Source: CAYJUM01 sp964478915 | GTDB taxonomy: Bacteria > Nitrospirota > Nitrospiria > Nitrospirales > Nitrospiraceae | Direction: 5' to 3' | Length of the DNA: 35,083 bases | Assembly: GCA_964478915.1 (NCBI GenBank) | Contig: CAYZKG010000011.1 | Span: 1-35,083, forward strand | Shown: positions 6,540 through 13,050 of the stretch, one piece after another | Position numbering within the stretch: the first letter of the stretch is position 1 | Layout: each line of letters begins with the position of its first letter | Position numbers and translations under genes: made by a program | The notes under the pieces: model-generated | Seen by the model: the letters and a program-made list of their open reading frames with translations, nothing else | The model's database searches: none | Told to the model about the DNA's origin: nothing

Positions 6540-7247
6540 TCAGCCGCCGAGCGTGTCCAGCATCTCCTTCAAGCTTTTCATGATGCAGGTGAAAATAGGG
6601 GTGTCACGCTCGGTGTACCGGCTGGCTTCAGCCTGCCGCAGTTCCATCACCAGGTCCAGGAAGTCTTGGGGCTTGTCCGTCTCGAACGCCACCACGAACT
6701 CCTGATCGTCCAGGCCGAAGGAATAGGTCGTGTTCAACTTCACCGTGGGGTACCGGTGGCCGATCTCGATGTGCTCATCCATCATGCCTTGACGGGCAGC
6801 TTTGGTGAGCAGGTACCACTCGCGCGTTTTGACGAACGGATAGACGAAAATGTACTTGCTCTTGCCGGGAATGATGCTCAGCCGTTTGCTTTCCTGTCCC
6901 TCATGGACATGCTGGTCCACATAAATCGACCGCTTCGTCATGGAAAGGTAGGAATACGGAGTCGTGAGATACTTGCCCAGAGCGGTGGCCAGCAATTTGG
7001 CACTCATCTCCTGGAAGAGCTCGAGTTCGTACGTGATGCGCCAGAGCATGAAGTCACAATCACCGCGAATGCCCACCAGGGTATAGGGAATGACCATGAC
7101 TTTGCCCGCATACTCTTCCGCGACCCGGCTGAATTCCTGCTTGCCGCGGCTCCGCTCCTCTTCCGGAAGCCTCCGCCAGGCCGGATCCACCTTATAAAAG
7201 GCGAAGTTCACGAACTGCCGTCTGGCGCTTTGTTCAGGGCTGGCCAT
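6540..7247 (-). CDS. Chlorite-dismutase-superfamily haem protein, HemQ-like
   Basis: A 235-residue cytoplasmic protein (no signal peptide) of the chlorite dismutase / coproheme decarboxylase superfamily. The likely proximal haem ligand is His159 in MMDEHIEIGHRYP, followed by GLDD (178-181). In my hand alignment to Nitrospira chlorite dismutase and to HemQ, the distal residue (Arg in chlorite dismutases, Gln in HemQ) falls on Leu171. The stretch YPFVKTREWY (136-145) resembles HemQ, where a Tyr and a Lys of a YPxxKxxxWY pattern are conserved. A chlorite-degrading role is therefore unlikely. A haem-synthesis or peroxidase-like role is possible but not proven. The start is ATG 7247 with AAGGAGG upstream. 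It has its own promoter and terminator, so it appears to be a single-gene transcript. Confidence 0.88.
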   Translation of the reverse strand: MASPEQSARRQFVNFAFYKVDPAWRRLPEEERSRGKQEFSRVAEEYAGKVMVIPYTLVGIRGDCDFMLWRITYELELFQEMSAKLLATALGKYLTTPYSYLSMTKRSIYVDQHVHEGQESKRLSIIPGKSKYIFVYPFVKTREWYLLTKAARQGMMDEHIEIGHRYPTVKLNTTYSFGLDDQEFVVAFETDKPQDFLDLVMELRQAEASRYTERDTPIFTCIMKSLKEMLDTLGG

Positions 7248-7278
7248 TGCCTTCCTCCTTCATCAAAGACAGGGCGGA

Positions 7279-7308
7279 TTTCTAGCACCTTTATCACGGT
7301 GTTGTCAA
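7279..7308 (-). promoter_or_regulatory. Promoter of the chlorite-dismutase-family gene
   Basis: On the minus strand a perfect TTGACA (7308-7303) is followed after 18 bases by TAGAAA (7284-7279). Transcription would start near 7272, giving a leader of about 25 bases with a good ribosome binding site. Confidence 0.5.
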
Positions 7309-7324
7309 CTCTACCACAGGGCTG

Positions 7325-7470
7325 TCTTAGCTTGTCGGCATGGATGATGGGTTAGCGANNNNNNNNNNNNNNNNNNNNNNNNNNNNNNNNNNNNNNNNNN
7401 NNNNNNNNNNNNNNNNNNNNNNNNNNNNNNNNNNNNNNNNNNNNNNNNNNNNNNNNNNACGAGCTAAGAT
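7325..7470 (+). repeat. Intergenic repeat element, copy 3, interrupted by an assembly gap
   Basis: The left end GATGGGTTAGCGA (7346-7358) and right end ACGAGCTAAGAT (7459-7470) match the two copies near 3400-3540 exactly, and the 100-N gap replaces the centre. Just before it, TCTTAGCTTGTCGG (7325-7338) matches the right end of the element in reverse orientation at 13 of 14 bases. So there is at least one partial inverted unit next to a forward unit. The number of units in the gap is unknown. Confidence 0.65.
7359..7458. other. Assembly gap of 100 N
   Basis: Exactly 100 N. The round number is typical of a scaffold placeholder, so the true length is not known. It begins and ends inside a repeat element. 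Confidence 0.95.
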
Positions 7471-7511
7471 CGCCGTTGACAGCATCATGCCGATCTGGTA
7501 TCCGCCCCACG

Positions 7512-8141
7512 ATGCCTCACGGGTTCTTCTTTTCACGATCGCGCGGGGTCGCCGTCAGGATGCTGACGGGGCTGTTAGTGCTTGTCGGGTCCCTCGTGTT
7601 TCCCCACGGGCTTAGCGCCATCGAAGTCGAGCCCTCCCACGCTCAGATCGAAGCGGCGCTGGAGCGCGGGAAGGCCGCGGCGAAGGCCAAGATCCCGCCG
7701 GATCAACTGTACGCGTGGTTCGGCTCGTCGAACGATTTGGAGCCTCGAGGCTTTCTGATGACCAAACTGGTGGGCTTGGCGGTGATGTCGGCCCATTTCG
7801 CCCTGCGCTCCGAAACCCCGAGCGAAGGCGAGATCAGCCAGATCCTGAACGATCGCTCGCTGCTGGTCAGCGTCGTCATCTTCGGCGAGCGGCCGGACTT
7901 CGCCGTGGACAGCTACATGGTGATGGCTCAAGGCGAGCGGCTGATCAAACCGATCAAGCTGCGCTTCGACGGCACGGCGGCTCGGAGTTCCGTGTGGCCA
8001 CGCAGTCCGGCCTATCGCGCCAAGATCGTGGCCTCCTTCTCCTATGCCGACTTCGATCCCCGCGCCCGAACCAAGCTCTCGGTCTTTCCGGCCCGCGGCG
8101 GTGAGGTCACCTTCAATCTGGATTTTGGCCAGATAGAGTGA
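7512..8141 (+). CDS. Exported hypothetical protein
   Basis: About 209 residues with an N-terminal signal peptide: basic residues (SRSRGVAVR), a hydrophobic core (MLTGLLVLVGSLVF) and a likely cleavage after GLSA. The mature part has a helical stretch (QIEAALERGKAAAKAKI) and a beta-rich end. No domain is recognised. The start is uncertain: ATG 7512 gives a full signal peptide with a basic n-region but has no obvious ribosome binding site; ATG 7560 leaves no charged n-region. The stop overlaps the GTG start of cinA by 4 bases, so translation is probably coupled. Confidence 0.7.
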   Translation: MPHGFFFSRSRGVAVRMLTGLLVLVGSLVFPHGLSAIEVEPSHAQIEAALERGKAAAKAKIPPDQLYAWFGSSNDLEPRGFLMTKLVGLAVMSAHFALRSETPSEGEISQILNDRSLLVSVVIFGERPDFAVDSYMVMAQGERLIKPIKLRFDGTAARSSVWPRSPAYRAKIVASFSYADFDPRARTKLSVFPARGGEVTFNLDFGQIE

Positions 8142-9463
8142 CGTTGACCATCCCGGACCCCAATGCTAGCATCCGCCGCGTGAGACGCGGGGAGATCGTT
8201 GCCATCGGCTCCGAGCTGTTGTTGGGCGGGCGGCTGGATACGAATTCACTGTTTCTAGCCAGGGGTCTCTCCGCGGCGGGGATCGAGGTCCGCTTTAAAT
8301 CGGTGGTGGGCGACGATGAGGCCGATATCGCGGCTGCTCTCCGGACGGCCTGCGGTCGCGCGGATGTGGTGGTGGCGACCGGAGGCCTCGGGCCGACGCG
8401 CGACGACCGCACTCGCCAGGCAGTGGCTCGTTTCACGGGACGGCCGCTGCGGCGGCGTGCGGCGGCGCTGGTGGCCATCCGGAAGCGCCTGGCGGTCTGG
8501 GGACGGACTCCTACGGCCGCACAACTCCGCCAGGCGCTCATTCCGGCGGGCGCCGAAGTGTTGAAGAACCCCATCGGCTCGGCACCGGGGTTTTGCCTGT
8601 CCTGGAAGAGATGCCTGCTCGTCGCGCTCCCGGGTGTCCCGCGTGAAGCGGAGCAGATGTTCGCGCAGTCGCTCGTTCCCAAACTCAGCGAGGGGCGGAG
8701 CCGGTCTGGTCACGCAACGATCGTGCATCACCTGCTGCACACGTTCGGGTTGCCCGAAGCGGACATTGAAGCCCGGCTTGCCGGAGTCATTCACCCCAGC
8801 CGCGGCTTTCGTCTGGGCTTCTTGACTTCCCCATTGGGCGTGACCGTCTCGTTGACCGAGCTGCGGTCGGGGAGGACAGCGCTGGGGCGACTCGAGCGGT
8901 CCGTCTCGGCGGTGTACCAACGAATTGGGGCGTATGTGTATGGGGAAGACCAAGAGACCATGGAGAGGGTTGTGGGCCGGCAGCTTGCCGCGCGGGGGCT
9001 GACGCTGGCGGTGGCCGAGTCGTGCACCGGGGGACTGATCGGTCATCGTCTGACGGAAGTGCCGGGAAGCTCCACGTACCTGGACCGGGTCGCGGTCTGT
9101 TACAGCAACCGAGCCAAAGTTGACATGCTCGGTGTCCCCAGCCATCTCATGGAGAAACATGGAGCGGTAAGCGCGGCCGTGGCGGGCGCGATGGCTAACG
9201 GCATCCGGAGGCGGAGCGGCGCGGGACTTGGCCTCAGCGTGACGGGCATCGCCGGGCCTGGAGGCGGGACGGTTGCCAAGCCGGTGGGCCTTGTCTTCAT
9301 TGGGCTGGATGCCCAGGCTCTTCGCCGACCGCTGGTTCAAGAATTTTGCTTCCACGGAGATCGGGCGGCGATCAAGCTCCGGGCCTCGCAGGCGGCATTG
9401 AACTTCCTTCGGCAATGGCTCCTGAGCCGGCGGCCGACGCACCGCAGCCACAGAGATAAATAG
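8138..9463 (+). CDS. cinA: CinA-family protein (NMN deamidase / MoaB-like fusion)
   Basis: A 441-residue protein with the two CinA domains. The N-terminal MoaB/MogA-like (COG1058) domain shows IVAIGSELLLGGRLDTNS and TGGLGPTRDD. The C-terminal domain shows VAESCTGGLIGHRL, SVTGIAGPGGG and KPVGLVFIGL, the conserved pattern of nicotinamide-nucleotide amidohydrolases that recycle NMN. In many bacteria cinA lies next to recA and is linked to competence. The order cinA-thpR-recA seen here is a common one. Start GTG 8138 overlaps the preceding stop; an in-frame GTG at 8180 (RRGEIVAIG) would match the usual CinA N-terminus more closely. Confidence 0.95.
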   Translation: MTLTIPDPNASIRRVRRGEIVAIGSELLLGGRLDTNSLFLARGLSAAGIEVRFKSVVGDDEADIAAALRTACGRADVVVATGGLGPTRDDRTRQAVARFTGRPLRRRAAALVAIRKRLAVWGRTPTAAQLRQALIPAGAEVLKNPIGSAPGFCLSWKRCLLVALPGVPREAEQMFAQSLVPKLSEGRSRSGHATIVHHLLHTFGLPEADIEARLAGVIHPSRGFRLGFLTSPLGVTVSLTELRSGRTALGRLERSVSAVYQRIGAYVYGEDQETMERVVGRQLAARGLTLAVAESCTGGLIGHRLTEVPGSSTYLDRVAVCYSNRAKVDMLGVPSHLMEKHGAVSAAVAGAMANGIRRRSGAGLGLSVTGIAGPGGGTVAKPVGLVFIGLDAQALRRPLVQEFCFHGDRAAIKLRASQAALNFLRQWLLSRRPTHRSHRDK

Positions 9464-9481
9464 ATAAGCCGTGTATCCATA

Positions 9482-10102
9482 ATGATCAGAGCATTTGTCG
9501 CTGTAGAACTGGATGCGGCGTTGCGGAGCAGCATCGCCCGGACGCAAGACCATCTGAAACAGGCTCTGGCGAAAGCGATCCCGGCTGTGCGGTTGCAGTG
9601 GGTCCGCCCCGAATCCATGCATCTCACCATTAAGTTCTTGGGTTCGATTGAAGAACGCCGGGTTAGCGAGATTCAGCAGGCTCTCAGCTCCGCATTGCAC
9701 GGACAGCTGCCCTTCACGGTAGAAGTCGGCGGTGTCGGAGTGTTTCCCGACCTTCGGGCGCCGCGGGTGCTGTGGCTTGGCCTATCGGGACAGTCAGGAC
9801 CGGAAAATGCATCTTGCGATCGGCAAGACATCAGGCAGCTTGCCGCGGCGGTGGACCGCGCGCTCGGGGCGATCGGATTTCTCCCAGAAGATCGGCCATT
9901 CCAGCCGCACCTGACGTTGGCCCGGATCAAAGAGCGCTCGCGGGAGGTCGGAAAAGCGCTCCAGGACCTCGGGCTGTTGAAGCCAGCGCTTCTAGTTGGT
10001 CGGTTGGAGGTCGAGGCCGTTTCACTGATGAAGAGTGATTTGAAGCCTTCCGGCGTGGTGTACACGAAGCTGTGGGAGCTTCTGCTGAAGGTCACAAACT
10101 AA
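9482..10102 (+). CDS. thpR: RNA 2',3'-cyclic phosphodiesterase (2'-5' RNA ligase family)
   Basis: A 206-residue two-histidine phosphoesterase. Both HxTx motifs are present (HLTIKFLG and HLTLARIK) at the usual spacing, so the catalytic histidines are intact. The family opens 2',3'-cyclic phosphates at RNA ends and can join tRNA halves through 2'-5' bonds in vitro; its cellular role is not settled. The start is ATG 9482, 18 bases after cinA. The gene is co-oriented with recA, which follows from its own promoter. Confidence 0.95.
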   Translation: MIRAFVAVELDAALRSSIARTQDHLKQALAKAIPAVRLQWVRPESMHLTIKFLGSIEERRVSEIQQALSSALHGQLPFTVEVGGVGVFPDLRAPRVLWLGLSGQSGPENASCDRQDIRQLAAAVDRALGAIGFLPEDRPFQPHLTLARIKERSREVGKALQDLGLLKPALLVGRLEVEAVSLMKSDLKPSGVVYTKLWELLLKVTN

Positions 10103-10106
10103 GGCT

Positions 10107-10134
10107 TTGCCGACTTCAGGGAAATCTGTATAAT
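10107..10134 (+). promoter_or_regulatory. Promoter of recA
   Basis: TTGCCG (10107-10112) and a perfect TATAAT (10129-10134) with a 16-base spacer. The transcript would start near 10141, leaving about 23 bases to the recA ATG with AAGGAGG at 10152-10158. I see no LexA-type palindrome over it. Confidence 0.6.
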
Positions 10135-10163
10135 TGACTACCCCTGTCATTAAGGAGGGCGCC

Positions 10164-11276
10164 ATGACGGAGCGAACAATCGAAAAAGACGAGCGAAAAC
10201 GGGCGCTTGATCTGGCCCTGACCCAGATCGAGAAACAGTACGGGAAAGGGGCGATCATGAAGCTCGGCGCCTCCGAGGTGATGGCGGCCGTGCCGGCCAT
10301 TTCCACCGGCTCCCTAGGGCTGGATGTGGCGCTGGGGGTGGGCGGCTTTCCTCGGGGGCGGGTGGCGGAGATCTTCGGACCGGAAGCGTCCGGCAAGACG
10401 ACTTTGTCGCTGCACGCCATCGCCGAGGCGCAGAAGGCCGGGGGCACCGCGGCCTTCATCGATGCCGAGCATGCGTTGGACATCGGCTATGCCAAGAAGC
10501 TCGGAGTCCAGACCGACGATCTGCTCGTGTCCCAACCCGATACCGGCGAGCAGGCGCTCGAAATCGCGGAGACGCTGGTCCGGAGCGGCGCCATTGACAT
10601 CATCGTCGTGGACTCGGTCGCGGCACTCGTGCCGCGAGCCGAGATCGAGGGCGAGATGGGTGATGCGCACATGGGCCTGCAGGCGAGGCTCATGTCCCAG
10701 GCGCTCCGCAAGCTGACGGCCGCCATTTCCAAGTCTCTGACCACCGTGGTCTTTATCAATCAGATCCGTATGAAGCTCGGAGTGATGTTCGGGAACCCGG
10801 AAACGACCACCGGCGGCAACGCGCTGAAGTTCTACGCCTCGGTGCGCCTCGACATCCGCCGGATCGAGTCCATCAAGGAAGGGCAGGATGTGGTGGGCAG
10901 CCGGGTTCGGGTGAAAGTGGTCAAGAACAAGATGGCGCCTCCCTTCAAACAGGCTGAGTTCGACATCATGTTTGCCGAAGGGATCTCCAAGGCCGGCGAG
11001 TTGGTCGACCTCGGGGTGGACAAAAAGGTGCTGGAGAAGTCCGGCGCGTGGTATGGCTTCAAGGGCGAACGGCTCGGGCAGGGACGGGATGCCGTGCGGG
11101 AGTTTCTGAAAGCCAATCCGACGATCGCCAAGGACATTGAGGGCCGCTTGCGGGAGATGGCCGGGCTGTCCGGCCGCCAGCCCGACAAGCGAGCGGACGG
11201 CCGCGATCCGCGGCTTGAGGAGAAGCGTCCGGAGGGTCGGGATGATAAGCGGGCGCACGCCGGCCGCTCGGTCTGA
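10164..11276 (+). CDS. recA: Recombinase RecA
   Basis: A 370-residue RecA: it coats single-stranded DNA, searches homology and exchanges strands using ATP. Visible motifs are Walker A (GPEASGKTTL), GLQARLMSQALRKLT, the L2 region with VFINQIRMKLGVMFGNPETTTGGNALKFYAS and the GAWYGFKGERLGQGRD C-terminal domain. The start is ATG 10164 with AAGGAGG 5 bases upstream; an in-frame ATG-less extension to 10134 overlaps the promoter. The last 35 residues form a repeated, charged tail with 11 Lys/Arg against 8 Asp/Glu, unlike the acidic tail of E. coli RecA. pilT, recX and alaS follow closely. Confidence 0.98.
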   Translation: MTERTIEKDERKRALDLALTQIEKQYGKGAIMKLGASEVMAAVPAISTGSLGLDVALGVGGFPRGRVAEIFGPEASGKTTLSLHAIAEAQKAGGTAAFIDAEHALDIGYAKKLGVQTDDLLVSQPDTGEQALEIAETLVRSGAIDIIVVDSVAALVPRAEIEGEMGDAHMGLQARLMSQALRKLTAAISKSLTTVVFINQIRMKLGVMFGNPETTTGGNALKFYASVRLDIRRIESIKEGQDVVGSRVRVKVVKNKMAPPFKQAEFDIMFAEGISKAGELVDLGVDKKVLEKSGAWYGFKGERLGQGRDAVREFLKANPTIAKDIEGRLREMAGLSGRQPDKRADGRDPRLEEKRPEGRDDKRAHAGRSV

Positions 11277-11302
11277 CGGCGCCTGTCTGGAAGGAAAAAA
11301 CC

Positions 11303-12505
11303 GTGCTCTGGAAAATTGATGAGCTGCTGGCCGAGGCGGTGACGCAGCACGCGTCGGACGTCCACATCAAGATCGGCAATCCGCCCGCCTTCCGCATCGA
11401 CGGACATTTGGTTCCTCAGGCGAAGTTTAGCCCGGTCTCCCCTGAGGATGGGTTCTCGGTTGCGCTGTCCATGATGACGCCGGCGCAACAGCAGAAATTC
11501 AAGGAGCGAGGCGAGACCGATTTCAGCTACAGCGCGTCCGGCGTGGGCCGCTTCCGGGCGAACGCCTTCCAGCAACGGGGCCACGTGGGCCTGGTGCTGC
11601 GGGTCATCCCCAACAAGATCCTCGGCTTGAAAGATCTCAATCTGCCTCCGGTGCTGGAAACCTTGGCCCTGGAGCATCGAGGCCTGGTCCTGGTGACCGG
11701 CACGACCGGATCCGGCAAGTCCACCACCCTGGCCGCCATGATTGATTGGATCAATTCGAACCGACCAGCCAATATCGTCACGATCGAGGATCCGATCGAA
11801 TTCATCCATCAGGACAAGCGGTGCATCGTCAGCCAGCGCGAGATCGGCATCGATACCGAATCCTTCAGCACGGCGCTCCGCAGCGCGCTGCGCCAGGATC
11901 CCGATGTCATCCTGGTCGGAGAGATGCGCGACGTGGAAACCATCTCGACCGCGCTCGTGGCGGCCGAGACGGGGCACCTGGTCATGAGCACGCTCCATAC
12001 GGTGGATGCCACCGAGACGATCAACCGGATCATCTCGGTGTTTCCGCCCCACCAGCAGCAGCAGATCCGGATCCAGCTTGCTGCGGTGATCAAAGGGATC
12101 GTGTCGCAGCGGCTGGTTCCAAAGAGCTCAGGGAAGGGCCGAGCACCGGCGGTGGAGATCATGGTGGCGACCGAGACCATCCGTGAGTGCATCGTGGATC
12201 CTGAGAAGACTCGCCGGGTCCCAGAGCTGATCGCAGCCGGTCAGTCGCAATACGGGATGCAGACCTTCGATCAGTCGCTGTATGATCTGTATCGAAGGGA
12301 CCTGATCACCATCGAAGAAGCCTTGAAGTGGGCGACGAACCCGCAAGACTTCATGCTGAGAGTCAAGGGAATTCAGTCCACGTCCGAGATGGTCCTCACC
12401 GACTCTGCCGCGACTCCCGGTCCTGACCGTCAAGCGACCACGAAGCCACAGGCGGCCGCGAAGCCTCCGGAGAAAAAGAGCATCTTCGACCGATTCGGGA
12501 ACTAA
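11303..12505 (+). CDS. pilT: Type IV pilus retraction ATPase, PilT/PilU family
   Basis: A 400-residue secretion-type hexameric ATPase that powers pilus retraction at the inner membrane. It has Walker A (GTTGSGKSTTLAAM), the Asp box (TIEDPIEFIH), Walker B (DPDVILVGEMRD) and the His box (HLVMSTLHTVDATETI). The N-terminal domain starts at once with the ASDVHIKIGNPPAFRIDG pattern, so the protein is PilT/PilU-like, not PilB-like. A Pro/Ala/Lys-rich tail ends in KKSIFDRFGN. The start is GTG 11303 with AAGGA upstream, 26 bases after recA. No other pilus gene lies in the window. Confidence 0.93.
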   Translation: MLWKIDELLAEAVTQHASDVHIKIGNPPAFRIDGHLVPQAKFSPVSPEDGFSVALSMMTPAQQQKFKERGETDFSYSASGVGRFRANAFQQRGHVGLVLRVIPNKILGLKDLNLPPVLETLALEHRGLVLVTGTTGSGKSTTLAAMIDWINSNRPANIVTIEDPIEFIHQDKRCIVSQREIGIDTESFSTALRSALRQDPDVILVGEMRDVETISTALVAAETGHLVMSTLHTVDATETINRIISVFPPHQQQQIRIQLAAVIKGIVSQRLVPKSSGKGRAPAVEIMVATETIRECIVDPEKTRRVPELIAAGQSQYGMQTFDQSLYDLYRRDLITIEEALKWATNPQDFMLRVKGIQSTSEMVLTDSAATPGPDRQATTKPQAAAKPPEKKSIFDRFGN

Positions 12506-12510
12506 CCCCG

Positions 12511-13029
12511 GTGTCTGGCCGCAACGCCGGCAAACCAGCCAGAGCCGCCGAACGGCAGCCGGCCGCTCTGCGCCACACCAGTCGGCAAGCAGCCGATCGG
12601 ATAGAGTTATCCGCTGTCCGGTACTTGGCCGCTCGGGACCGCACCGAAGCGCAGTTCAGGGCCTACCTGACCAAAGTCGGGGCCTCGCCCTCCCGCACCC
12701 GGGCGCTGATAAACCGCTTTCGAGCACGCGGGTACCTCAATGACGCGGCGTTCGCCGTACAATGGGCTCGATCCCGGCTGGCCCGTCGGCCGATGGGCCG
12801 CGCAGGACTGGAGGCGGAGCTGTTACGGCAAGGGGTGGACCGGCACACCACCACGCGCACCCTCGATCTTGTGTATGGTGAAATCAGCGAGCGTGAGCTG
12901 GCCGGCCGCCTGGTGGGCCACGCCATCCACCATCATTCCGATCTTGTGCGCTGTGCCGAACGGTTGCGCCGGCAGGGGTTCAGCGAGGAGACGATCGAGG
13001 CGGTGCTGAGTGAGGCTGAGAATGATTGA
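12511..13029 (+). CDS. recX: RecA regulator RecX
   Basis: A 172-residue RecX, a three-helix-repeat protein that binds RecA filaments and limits their activity. Diagnostic stretches are YLAARDRTEAQFRAYL, FRARGYLNDAAFAVQWARSR, GRAGLEAELLRQGVD and LRRQGFSEETIEAVL. The first 30 residues are basic and poorly conserved. The start is GTG 12511, only 5 bases after pilT. The pilT gene between recA and recX is unusual compared with organisms where recX directly follows recA. Confidence 0.93.
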   Translation: MSGRNAGKPARAAERQPAALRHTSRQAADRIELSAVRYLAARDRTEAQFRAYLTKVGASPSRTRALINRFRARGYLNDAAFAVQWARSRLARRPMGRAGLEAELLRQGVDRHTTTRTLDLVYGEISERELAGRLVGHAIHHHSDLVRCAERLRRQGFSEETIEAVLSEAEND

Positions 13030-13050
13030 GAATCGGGAACTGGTGACCGG

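Noticed and set aside
9660..9672. GGTTAGCGAG in thpR looks like the left end of the intergenic repeat.
   Set aside because: It encodes conserved residues in a normal gene and the right end of the element is missing.
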